NCBI RefSeq assembly: GCF_002028425.1
Contig: NZ_CP020044.1
Coordinates: 124,001-188,000 of the forward strand
Reading direction: 5' to 3'
Length of the DNA: 64,000 bases
DNA from: Streptomyces katrae
GTDB taxonomy: Bacteria > Actinomycetota > Actinomycetes > Streptomycetales > Streptomycetaceae
Notes under the pieces: generated by a model
What the model was told of the DNA's origin: nothing
The model's database searches: none
What the model saw: the letters and a program-made list of their open reading frames with translations, nothing else
Translations under genes and position numbers: made by a program
In this document: positions 55,055 to 61,552 of the stretch, in pieces
Position numbering within the stretch: the stretch's first letter is position 1
Layout of the letters: every line of letters starts with the position of its first letter

Positions 55055-55741
55055 ATGACGGCGGAGCAGGAGCAGACCGAACAGCAGCAGACCGCGGCGA
55101 AGGCCGACACGAAGGCCGAGAAGAAGGGCAAGGGCAAGGACCCGAAGGCGGATCTGATCCGGACCGCGTTCATGGAGGTCGGCGTCCCCCTCGGCCTCTA
55201 CTACGGCCTGCGCGGAGCCGGCCTGGGCCAGTGGCTGTCCCTGTTCATCAGCGGCGCCCTGCCCCTGGCCCAGCTCGTCTACAAGATGGCCACCGAACGC
55301 CGCGTCTCGGCCGTCACCCTCTTCACCCTGAGCATCATGGCCGCCGGCACCGCCATCACACTCCTCACCGGTGACGCCCGCCTCCTCCTCGCCCGCGAGA
55401 GCTATCTCACCGGCCTGCTCGGCCTGTGGATGATCGCCACCCTCTTCGCCAAGCGGCCCTTCATGTTCACCACCATGACCAAGATGCTGCCCGAAGAGAC
55501 CGCCCGGACCTGGCACGCCAACTGGAACAACCACGCACGCTTCCGCAACGTCATGCGCTGGATGTCCCTCGCCTGGGGCGCCGCCTTCCTCATCGACTCC
55601 GCCGCCCGCATCCTCATGGCCTACACCCTCCCCGTCGACCTCGTCCCCGTCCTCTCCGTCATCCTCCTCATCGGCATGCTCATGACCGTTGTCAAGATCA
55701 GCAAGACCTACGGACGCCGCATGATGGCCGAACTCACCTGA
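55055..55741 (+). CDS. VC0807-like multi-pass membrane protein, left repeat copy
   Basis: A 228-residue protein starting MTAEQEQTEQQQ. The first ~40 residues are charged and Lys/Gln-rich (KAEKKGKGKDPKAD), followed by about six hydrophobic segments (FMEVGVPLGLYYGLRG, VTLFTLSIMAAGTAITLL, YLTGLLGLWMIATLF, SLAWGAAFLIDSAARILM, PVLSVILLIGMLMTVV). This matches VC0807-type integral membrane proteins, whose function is unknown. The site AAGGGAG (55038-55044) suits either GTG 55052 or ATG 55055. The whole gene is duplicated in inverted orientation at 60060-60746 with one residue changed (Asp here, Asn there). Both copies point into the element and end in strong hairpins. Confidence 0.8.
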   Translation: MTAEQEQTEQQQTAAKADTKAEKKGKGKDPKADLIRTAFMEVGVPLGLYYGLRGAGLGQWLSLFISGALPLAQLVYKMATERRVSAVTLFTLSIMAAGTAITLLTGDARLLLARESYLTGLLGLWMIATLFAKRPFMFTTMTKMLPEETARTWHANWNNHARFRNVMRWMSLAWGAAFLIDSAARILMAYTLPVDLVPVLSVILLIGMLMTVVKISKTYGRRMMAELT

Positions 55742-55757
55742 CACACCACACACACAA

Positions 55758-55796
55758 CGAAGTGGGCCGCCCCCCTCGCGGGGACGGCCCACTTCG
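55758..55796 (+). terminator. Hairpin at the inner end of the left repeat
   Basis: CGAAGTGGGCCG (55758-55769) pairs with CGGCCCACTTCG (55785-55796), and the C-run/G-run loop can extend the stem. It follows the membrane-protein stop by about 16 bp and ends exactly where the inverted repeat ends. It would block transcription from the arm into the element centre. Confidence 0.85.
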
Positions 55797-56570
55797 GCGT
55801 ATCCGTACCCGTCCCCCCGGGACGACTTGACATTGTTCGGACCCTTTGAGGACCGGTACTCCTTCAGACCCTCCCCGCTCCCGGACAGGGTCTGAAGCCC
55901 TTGGGCCCCGAAACACCCCCCGGACACCACTCCCGGCCCGTCGAGACCACGGCGCACCGTTCGGTCCCTCGGTCCCTGCCCCTTTCAGTCCCTCTACGTT
56001 TCCGCAGGTCAGAGCAGTTTCAGTACCCAGAACAGGGACTGAAGGGACTCAATTTCCACTGTTCTAGCCTTTACGTGCGTGCGTGTATGCGCGGGCGTAA
56101 GAAGCTACATGTGCATTATTCGCGTCATAACTGGGAAGTTGAGTCCCTTCAGTCCCTCTGAATCGAGCCCCAGCCCGCTGACCTGCAGGTTCGTCAGTGA
56201 CTGAAGCGACAGGGACCGAACTGTGCCCGACGGCGGTTCCGCCCCTGTCCCGAGGGGAGTCGGGGTCCCGGGCAGAGGGGCCCCAGGCTCCGCCCCCTCC
56301 CCTCAGTCCCTGCCTCCCGGCGGCAACCGCCCGGAGGGACCGAACCCGACCCCCTCACGGGGACCGCCCTCCACCCGGGGACCCAAGGGACTCAAGGGAC
56401 TGAGAAAACGAAACGGTCAAGCGTCCTGCGCCACTCCGGCGTGTCGCTGCGTTAGGGTCAGGCATTGTGAAACTTTGGTCCCTTCAGTCCCTGAACAGGG
56501 GTTCAGGGGGCCGGTATCCCACCATCCCGGGACAACCGAACCATCAGCTCTGACAGCCGAGGGAAGACAC
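55797..56570. other. Iteron-rich noncoding region, candidate replication origin
   Basis: No convincing gene lies in these 774 bp. The motif TTCAGTCCCT or close variants recurs on both strands: 55960-55977 (two units), 55984-55993, 56034-56050, 56141-56157, 56302-56311, 56386-56403 and 56477-56494. The centre (about 56058-56133) is visibly AT-richer than anything around it. Repeated short sites beside an AT-rich stretch, directly upstream of a primase-polymerase and a helicase, are the usual layout of an iteron-type origin. Origin function is inferred. Confidence 0.6.
56034..56157. repeat. 24-bp inverted iteron pair flanking an AT-rich spacer
   Basis: The left arm at 56034-56057 and right arm at 56134-56157 are reverse complements with one mismatch. 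Their outer 17 bp (AGGGACTGAAGGGACTC and its complement) match perfectly. The 76-bp spacer is AT-rich for this genome and holds short GTGC repeats. This is the most symmetrical structure in the region and the best candidate for the actual unwinding site or initiator landing pad. Confidence 0.75.
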
Positions 56571-57662
56571 GTGCCAGCCCGCAGCGCATCGCCGTCACCA
56601 GCGGCAGCCGAGGCAGGCCGGGAACTCGAGGTCGCCCTCTGGCTGGCGTCCCGGGGACTGCCCGTGCATCCCCTCGCCCCGGGGTCCAAGACCCCGGCGG
56701 CCAACTGCATACGCTGCAGGGAGGAACCCCACGCCCCGTCGGGCTGCCCCTGCCCGGCGAACGGGCTGTGGTGCCACGGCTTCCACGCCGCCACCACCGA
56801 CACCGGCCTCATCAGGGACTGGTGGCGCAGGCAGCCCCGCTTCGGCGTCGGGGTCTCGTGCGGCCCCGCCGGCCTCGTCGTCCTCGACGTCGACACCCAC
56901 CCAGCCCCGCTGCCCGACCGCCGGCGGCTCCTGCCGGGCATCGACATCGATGACCGCGTCGACCTCACCGGCCTGAGCACCGGCTACGACACCCTCGCGC
57001 TCCTCGCCGCACACCGGGGGCGGCCCGACCCCGCCCTGGACGAGACCACCCTGCGCGTCCGCACACCCACCGGAGGCCTGCACATCTGGTACCGCGCCCC
57101 CCTGGGGAGCCCGCCCATCCGCTCCTCCAGCGGGACCGGCACCCGTACCGCCCTCGCCTGGCAGGTCGACGTACGCGCCACCGGCGGGTACATCGTCGCG
57201 CCCGGCACCCGGACGGCCGACGGCGCCTACGAGGCCCTGCCCGGGGCCCGTACCCCCGCACCGCTGCCGCTGTGGCTGCACGCCGAACTCGCCCGTACCG
57301 GCCACCACCCCACGACCCCCGCGCCCACCCCGGTACCCGCTCCCGTGTCCCGGGTCCGGCGGGCCTCGCCGCCCGGCCGGGCCGGCGCCGCCCACCGCAT
57401 CCTCGGGCCCCTCCTGGACGAGGTCCGGGGCTGCGCCGGCGCGCCGTCGGGGACGGCCTTCACCGACAAGCTCAACCGCGCGGCCTTCACCGCCGGCGGC
57501 CTCGCCGCCGCGGGCCACATCACCCTGCCCGAGTGCGCCACCCTCCTCACCGAGGCCGCGCACACGGCACGCCCCGCCCAACCGCGCCGCAACCAACTCG
57601 TCATCGACTCCGCGCTCCGCGCCGGCAGCCACCGCCCCATCCATCCCGAGGGACGCTCATGA
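56571..57662 (+). CDS. AEP-type bifunctional DNA primase/polymerase
   Basis: A 363-residue archaeo-eukaryotic primase-superfamily protein. GTG 56571 follows GAGGGAAG. The prim-pol motifs are in order: LVVLDVDTH (catalytic acidic DxD, ~104), GGLHIWYRAP (motif II His, ~170) and VDVRATGGYIVAPGT (motif III, ~204). A Cys-rich segment at ~45-70 (CIRC, CPCP, LWCHGF) may bind zinc. These enzymes synthesise primers and extend them at plasmid, phage and integrative-element origins. The stop overlaps the helicase start (ATGA), so the two are translationally coupled. The iteron region lies immediately upstream. An open frame continues upstream to 56223 through the iterons but reads as low-complexity sequence and was not used. 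Confidence 0.9.
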   Translation: MPARSASPSPAAAEAGRELEVALWLASRGLPVHPLAPGSKTPAANCIRCREEPHAPSGCPCPANGLWCHGFHAATTDTGLIRDWWRRQPRFGVGVSCGPAGLVVLDVDTHPAPLPDRRRLLPGIDIDDRVDLTGLSTGYDTLALLAAHRGRPDPALDETTLRVRTPTGGLHIWYRAPLGSPPIRSSSGTGTRTALAWQVDVRATGGYIVAPGTRTADGAYEALPGARTPAPLPLWLHAELARTGHHPTTPAPTPVPAPVSRVRRASPPGRAGAAHRILGPLLDEVRGCAGAPSGTAFTDKLNRAAFTAGGLAAAGHITLPECATLLTEAAHTARPAQPRRNQLVIDSALRAGSHRPIHPEGRS

Positions 57663-59206
57663 GCAGCGAAGGAAGCACCGGCTTCGACGCGCACGCCGCC
57701 GCGGAGCAGCTCGCGGTCTTCGCCGCCGAGCCCCGCGCGACCGCCAAGCTGCCCGCCCAGCAGGTCTCCACTCCCCCGGCGGGCAGCAGGCCCGACGACT
57801 TCGTCCAGTCCGGCCTGCTGGTCAACCTGACCGACCGCGGCAACGCCAAGCTCTTCGCCCACCTGCACAACCACCGCTTCCGCCATGTCGAGGGCCTCGG
57901 CTGGTACGTGTGGGACGAGTACCGGTGGAAGCGCACAGGAGGCGAGAAGGCGGCGATCTGGGCGGCCGGCGACATGGCCGAGGAGATGCCGCTCCACGAC
58001 CCCAGGGGCCACTTCACCGACCGTGAACTCGTCCAGCACCGCAAGCGGGCCATGTCGACCTCCGGGGTCAAGGCCATGCTCGCGCAGGCCAAGGCCTCAC
58101 CCGAACTGGCCCTGGACCCCGACACCCTCGACGGCGACAAGTACGCCCTGTGCACCCCCGCCGGCGTCGTCGACCTGCGCACGGGCGAGCTCCACAAGCC
58201 GGACCCGCTCAGGGACCTCCACTCCCGTGCGACCTACCTCGCGCCCGAGGCCAGCCCCACGCCCCGCTTCGCCCGGTTCCTGACGGAGACCTTCGGCGAC
58301 GACGACAAGGGCAAGGAGATGATCAACTTCGTTCATCTCCTGCTCGGCTACTCCATCACCGGCGACGTCGGCGGCCAGGTCCTGCCCTTCCTCTACGGCA
58401 TCGGCGCCAACGGCAAGTCCGCCCTCATGGACATCGTCATCAAGATCCTGGGCGACTACGCCGACGTGGCGCCGCCCGGCTTCCTGATGGAGCGGGGCAA
58501 GTTCAACGAGCACTCCACCGAGCTGACCGAGCTCCACGGCCGCCGCCTGTTCGTCTGCAGCGAGCTCAAACCGCACGACAAGTTCGACGAGGCCCGCGTC
58601 AAGCTCCTCACCGGAGGGGACCGCCTCAAGGCGCGCCGCATGCGGCAGGACTACTTCAGCTTCGAACCCACCCACAAGCTGTGGCTGCTCGGCAACCACC
58701 GCCCCGAGGTCGGGACCGGCGGCCACGCCTTCTGGCGCCGCATCCGCCTGATCCCGTTCGACAAGGTGGTCCCGGACCACCGCAAGATCGACAACCTTGC
58801 GGAGGAGCTCGTCAGCCACGAGGGGGCCGGCATCCTCCACTGGATGATCCAGGGCGCCATGTCCTACCTCCGGACCAAACCGTCCCTCGGCGGCCCCGCC
58901 GTCGTGCGCACCGCGACCCAGGCCTACGCCACCACCGAGGACCACATCGGACGCTTCCTCGCCGAGTGCTGCACCACCGGGGACGGCTCCGAGGAGCCCC
59001 GCGACCTGAAGGTCGAACAAGGCGCGCTCTACCGCACCTATAGCAACTGGTGCCAAGATGACGAGGGGCTACGGCCCGCGACCACCCGCGCCTTCGCAAC
59101 ACGCATCCGTGCCGAGGTCGGCATTTCCTCACCCAGCGAGATGCTCCGTTCCAACGGCGCCAAGTTCTATCCCGGTCTTGCCCTGCTCGCCGACGAATCC
59201 GGATGA
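57659..59206 (+). CDS. D5/P4-type primase-associated superfamily 3 helicase
   Basis: A 515-residue protein. ATG 57659 overlaps the primase stop by 4 nt and has GAGGGA upstream. The N-terminal ~200 residues are a D5-N-like region (GDKYALCTPAGVVDLRTGEL). The SF3 ATPase follows, with Walker A LYGIGANGKSALMD near 245, Walker B-like LFVCSELKP near 300 and the sensor region LWLLGNHRPEV near 342. A C-terminal winged-helix-like part follows (YSNWCQDDEGLRP). It should unwind DNA as a hexamer at the element origin, with the preceding prim-pol priming synthesis. The family is typical of phages and satellites such as P4. It ends about 210 bp before the next gene. Confidence 0.9.
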   Translation: MSSEGSTGFDAHAAAEQLAVFAAEPRATAKLPAQQVSTPPAGSRPDDFVQSGLLVNLTDRGNAKLFAHLHNHRFRHVEGLGWYVWDEYRWKRTGGEKAAIWAAGDMAEEMPLHDPRGHFTDRELVQHRKRAMSTSGVKAMLAQAKASPELALDPDTLDGDKYALCTPAGVVDLRTGELHKPDPLRDLHSRATYLAPEASPTPRFARFLTETFGDDDKGKEMINFVHLLLGYSITGDVGGQVLPFLYGIGANGKSALMDIVIKILGDYADVAPPGFLMERGKFNEHSTELTELHGRRLFVCSELKPHDKFDEARVKLLTGGDRLKARRMRQDYFSFEPTHKLWLLGNHRPEVGTGGHAFWRRIRLIPFDKVVPDHRKIDNLAEELVSHEGAGILHWMIQGAMSYLRTKPSLGGPAVVRTATQAYATTEDHIGRFLAECCTTGDGSEEPRDLKVEQGALYRTYSNWCQDDEGLRPATTRAFATRIRAEVGISSPSEMLRSNGAKFYPGLALLADESG

Positions 59207-59417
59207 GAGCACGGTGCGATCGGACCGTTCCGGGTGTCAACCCGCTCGGTCCTACTGTCTGGTACACCACTTTGCCGCCTACCATGCGTCTACAGCGAAC
59301 GAGTCAGTCACGGGCCGTTACCCGGCGTACCGCCCATGCGCGTGTGTGTCGCCCGGTAGCGTGGGCAGTCAGTTCGAAGAGCACGGCGTGCACCCAACCC
59401 GAGGAGGGGCGAAAGCC

Positions 59418-59801
59418 ATGAGCTCGCTACTGCAGGCAAGCGACCTCACCCACGAGGACAGGGTGGTGTGGCTGGAGGATCCCGCCGGACTCGACTACGT
59501 ACGCCAGGCCCTCGACAAGACCCCGCGCAGGCGCGGCAAGCCCCGCTACTACCGGGACGGCCGCATGGTGGGGTTCGCCGAGCTCTGCGACACCTCGGAG
59601 GCCGACCCCGACAGCGGCCTGCAGAAGCGCCGCGTGTTCTACCTGCTGCCGCACGACCGCGACGCGGAACCCGACGGCCTCTACCGTGCCGGCGCCCCCG
59701 GCGAGGCCGTGGACCCCCGCACGATCGAGCCGCGGCGCGTGGGCATGAAGACCGAGCGCTCGCAGCGGGGATCCGCCTCCGCCGCGCGTACCGTCGCCTG
59801 A
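59418..59801 (+). CDS. Small protein of unknown function in the replicon
   Basis: A 127-residue soluble protein, MSSLLQASDLTHEDRVVWLE and on. ATG 59418 has a strong GAGGAGGGG site 7-15 nt upstream. It is rich in charged residues; the middle carries an Arg/Lys cluster (KTPRRRGKPRYYRDGRM) and the tail is basic and Ser/Ala-rich. No hydrophobic segment is present. It lies in the same orientation downstream of the helicase, where elements of this type often encode an accessory replication, copy-control or DNA-binding protein. I do not recognise the family. The strong ribosome site and biased third positions support it as a real gene. Confidence 0.7.
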   Translation: MSSLLQASDLTHEDRVVWLEDPAGLDYVRQALDKTPRRRGKPRYYRDGRMVGFAELCDTSEADPDSGLQKRRVFYLLPHDRDAEPDGLYRAGAPGEAVDPRTIEPRRVGMKTERSQRGSASAARTVA

Positions 59802-59809
59802 TTCCGGAA

Positions 59810-59831
59810 TTCGGTCCCTCCAGTCCCTGAA
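59810..59831. repeat. Outlying iteron pair near the right arm
   Basis: TTCGGTCCCT and CCAGTCCCTGAA lie together just after the small gene, matching the iterons at 55960-56494. The motif is thus present at both ends of the unique centre. The rest of 59832-60004 shows no gene or repeat I can support. Confidence 0.6.
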
Positions 59832-60004
59832 TACCAATGGCTGGTACGAAGCGATCATTCTCGTCCGCGATCTTCGGATACACCGACAGGGCTGCCGGGA
59901 ATCCAAGGCCAAAGATCACGAAATCGCGTGGTCGCCTACCGAAAGGCCGGTGGAAAGGTCATATCGTTACCTGCCGCAACCATCAGGGATTTCCGTCCGG
60001 ACGT

Positions 60005-60043
60005 CGAAGTGGGCCGTCCCCGCGAGGGGGGCGGCCCACTTCG
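60005..60043 (-). terminator. Hairpin at the inner end of the right repeat
   Basis: Mirror copy of the hairpin at 55758-55796: 12-bp arms at 60005-60016 and 60032-60043, downstream of the right-hand membrane-protein gene. Transcription from both arms therefore ends facing the unique centre. Confidence 0.85.
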
Positions 60044-60059
60044 TTGTGTGTGTGGTGTG

Positions 60060-60746
60060 TCAGGTGAGTTCGGCCATCATGCGGCGTCCGTAGGTCTTGC
60101 TGATCTTGACGACGGTCATGAGCATGCCGATGAGGAGGATGACGGAGAGGACGGGGACGAGGTCGACGGGGAGGGTGTAGGCCATGAGGATGCGGGCGGC
60201 GGAGTCGATGAGGAAGGCGGCGCCCCAGGCGAGGGACATCCAGCGCATGACGTTGCGGAAGCGTGCGTGGTTGTTCCAGTTGGCGTGCCAGGTCCGGGCG
60301 GTCTCTTCGGGCAGCATCTTGGTCATGGTGGTGAACATGAAGGGCCGCTTGGCGAAGAGGGTGGCGATCATCCACAGGCCGAGCAGGCCGGTGAGATAGC
60401 TCTCGCGGGCGAGGAGGAGGCGGGCGTCACCGGTGAGGAGTGTGATGGCGGTGCCGGCGGCCATGATGCTCAGGGTGAAGAGGGTGACGGCCGAGACGCG
60501 GCGTTCGGTGGCCATCTTGTAGACGAGCTGGGCCAGGGGCAGGGCGCCGCTGATGAACAGGGACAGCCACTGGCCCAGGCCGGCTCCGCGCAGGCCGTAG
60601 TAGAGGCCGAGGGGGACGCCGACCTCCATGAACGCGGTCCGGATCAGATCCGCCTTCGGGTCCTTGCCCTTGCCCTTCTTCTCGGCCTTCGTGTTGGCCT
60701 TCGCCGCGGTCTGCTGCTGTTCGGTCTGCTCCTGCTCCGCCGTCAT
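60060..60746 (-). CDS. VC0807-like multi-pass membrane protein, right repeat copy
   Basis: A 228-residue twin of the protein at 55055-55741. The only residue change I see is Asn for Asp in the Lys/Ala-rich N-terminal tail; one further base change is silent. The open frame, ribosome site and downstream hairpin are intact, so it should be expressed. It is transcribed toward the element centre, in the same direction as the response-regulator operon that ends just upstream, and could receive read-through from that operon because no terminator is seen between them. Confidence 0.8.
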   Translation of the reverse strand: MTAEQEQTEQQQTAAKANTKAEKKGKGKDPKADLIRTAFMEVGVPLGLYYGLRGAGLGQWLSLFISGALPLAQLVYKMATERRVSAVTLFTLSIMAAGTAITLLTGDARLLLARESYLTGLLGLWMIATLFAKRPFMFTTMTKMLPEETARTWHANWNNHARFRNVMRWMSLAWGAAFLIDSAARILMAYTLPVDLVPVLSVILLIGMLMTVVKISKTYGRRMMAELT

Positions 60747-60898
60747 CACCGTCTGACTCCCTTGCCCGTGGCCTGGTCCCTGTCCGGACCGTGTGGCCCG
60801 CCTTCTGAACACGAAACTACGGGCCGGACCCAGGGCGCCGGAATGGAGCTGTGAGCACACCTGCAGTGCAGAAAACTCCACCCCCTGGCGATCGCCCC

Positions 60899-61552
60899 TC
60901 AGTTCTGCGGGGCGTTCAGATACGCAAGCACCGCCAGGACCCTCCGGTTGTCGCTGTTGTCCTGCGTCAGCTCCAGCTTGGTGAAGATGCTCGCCGAATG
61001 CTTGCTGACGGCGCTGTCGCTCAGGTGCAGCTCCTGCGCGATCCCCGCGTTGGACCTCCCCTCCGCCATCAGCTCCAGCACCTGGAGCTCACGCTCGGTC
61101 AACGAACTCAACGGCCCGCTGTGCTCGCCCCGCGCCACCAGCTTGGAGATCACCTCGGGGTCCATCGCCGTCCCGCCGCCCGCCACGCGGCGCAGCGCGT
61201 CGACGAACTCCTCGTCGCTGAAGACGCGGTCCTTGAGCAGGTACCCGATCCCGCCCCGCCCGTCGGCCAGCAGTTCGCGCGCGTACAGCTGCTCCACGTG
61301 CTGCGACAGCACCAGCACGGGCAGCCCCGGAATCTCCCGGCGGGCCGCCAGCGCCGCCTGCAGCCCCTCGTCGGTGAACGTGGGCGGCAGCCGCACGTCG
61401 ACCACGGCGATGTCCGGCCGGTGCCGCGTCAACGCCCGCGACAGCTCCGGTCCGTTGTCGACGGCCGCGACGACCTCGAACTCGTACGACTCCAGCAGCC
61501 GCACCATTCCCTCCCTCAGGAGGAACTGGTCCTCGGCGAGGACAACACGCAT
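60899..61552 (-). CDS. NarL/LuxR-type response regulator
   Basis: A 217-residue regulator. The receiver domain is ~1-120 with phosphoacceptor Asp52 in DIAVVDVRLPP, acidic pair Glu7-Asp8 and a Lys in GYLLKDRV. The C-terminal LuxR helix-turn-helix reads LTERELQVLELMAEGRSNAG and SDSAVSKHSASIFTKLEL. ATG 61552 gives the standard receiver start MRVVLAEDQF. It overlaps the 3' end of the kinase gene by 37 bp, so the two form an operon and a two-component pair. Targets are unknown. It ends 13 bp from the inverted repeat, with no terminator of its own. Confidence 0.93.
   Translation of the reverse strand: MRVVLAEDQFLLREGMVRLLESYEFEVVAAVDNGPELSRALTRHRPDIAVVDVRLPPTFTDEGLQAALAARREIPGLPVLVLSQHVEQLYARELLADGRGGIGYLLKDRVFSDEEFVDALRRVAGGGTAMDPEVISKLVARGEHSGPLSSLTERELQVLELMAEGRSNAGIAQELHLSDSAVSKHSASIFTKLELTQDNSDNRRVLAVLAYLNAPQN

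Larger units (their letters stand above)
54916..55796 (+). repeat. 881-bp inverted repeat, left copy
   Basis: This segment reappears in reverse complement at 60005-60885 with equal length. By eye I find two differences: G at 55106 (A in the other copy, Asp to Asn) and T at 55690 (C in the other copy, silent). Homology stops abruptly at both ends. It contains a whole transcription unit: upstream region, membrane-protein gene and terminator. Such identity implies very recent duplication or ongoing gene conversion. Confidence 0.97.
54916..60885. mobile_element. Candidate integrated replicon or invertible element bounded by long inverted repeats
   Basis: The 5,970-bp block has 881-bp inverted arms and a 4.2-kb unique centre carrying an iteron-rich region, a primase-polymerase, a D5-type helicase and a small unknown gene. 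This is a replication module of the kind found in phages, phage satellites and actinomycete integrative elements. I see no integrase, transposase, Rep initiator, partition or capsid gene and no target-site duplication at the ends. It could be a degenerate integrated replicon whose arms arose secondarily, an element with unusually long terminal repeats, or a segment that inverts by recombination between the arms. Confidence 0.5.
60005..60885 (-). repeat. 881-bp inverted repeat, right copy
   Basis: Reverse complement of 54916-55796, with differences at 60695 and 60111. Its outer edge (60885) is 13 bp from the stop codon of the response-regulator gene, and GGCGATCGCC fills that gap. Unlike the left copy, the outer edge is not part of a complete hairpin. 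Confidence 0.97.

Noticed and set aside
55846..56403. Several short plus-strand frames in the iteron region
   Set aside because: They read through repeats, lack ribosome sites and have no coding bias consistent with the neighbours.
59446..59919. Minus-strand frame beginning MIFGLGFPAALS opposite the small replicon gene
   Set aside because: Its start looks protein-like, but most of it is Arg/Gly-rich antisense to a gene with a strong ribosome site.
54916..60885. Simple assembly artefact as the explanation of the inverted repeats
   Set aside because: Not fully excluded, but two base differences between arms and different flanks on each side argue for real duplication; long reads would decide.
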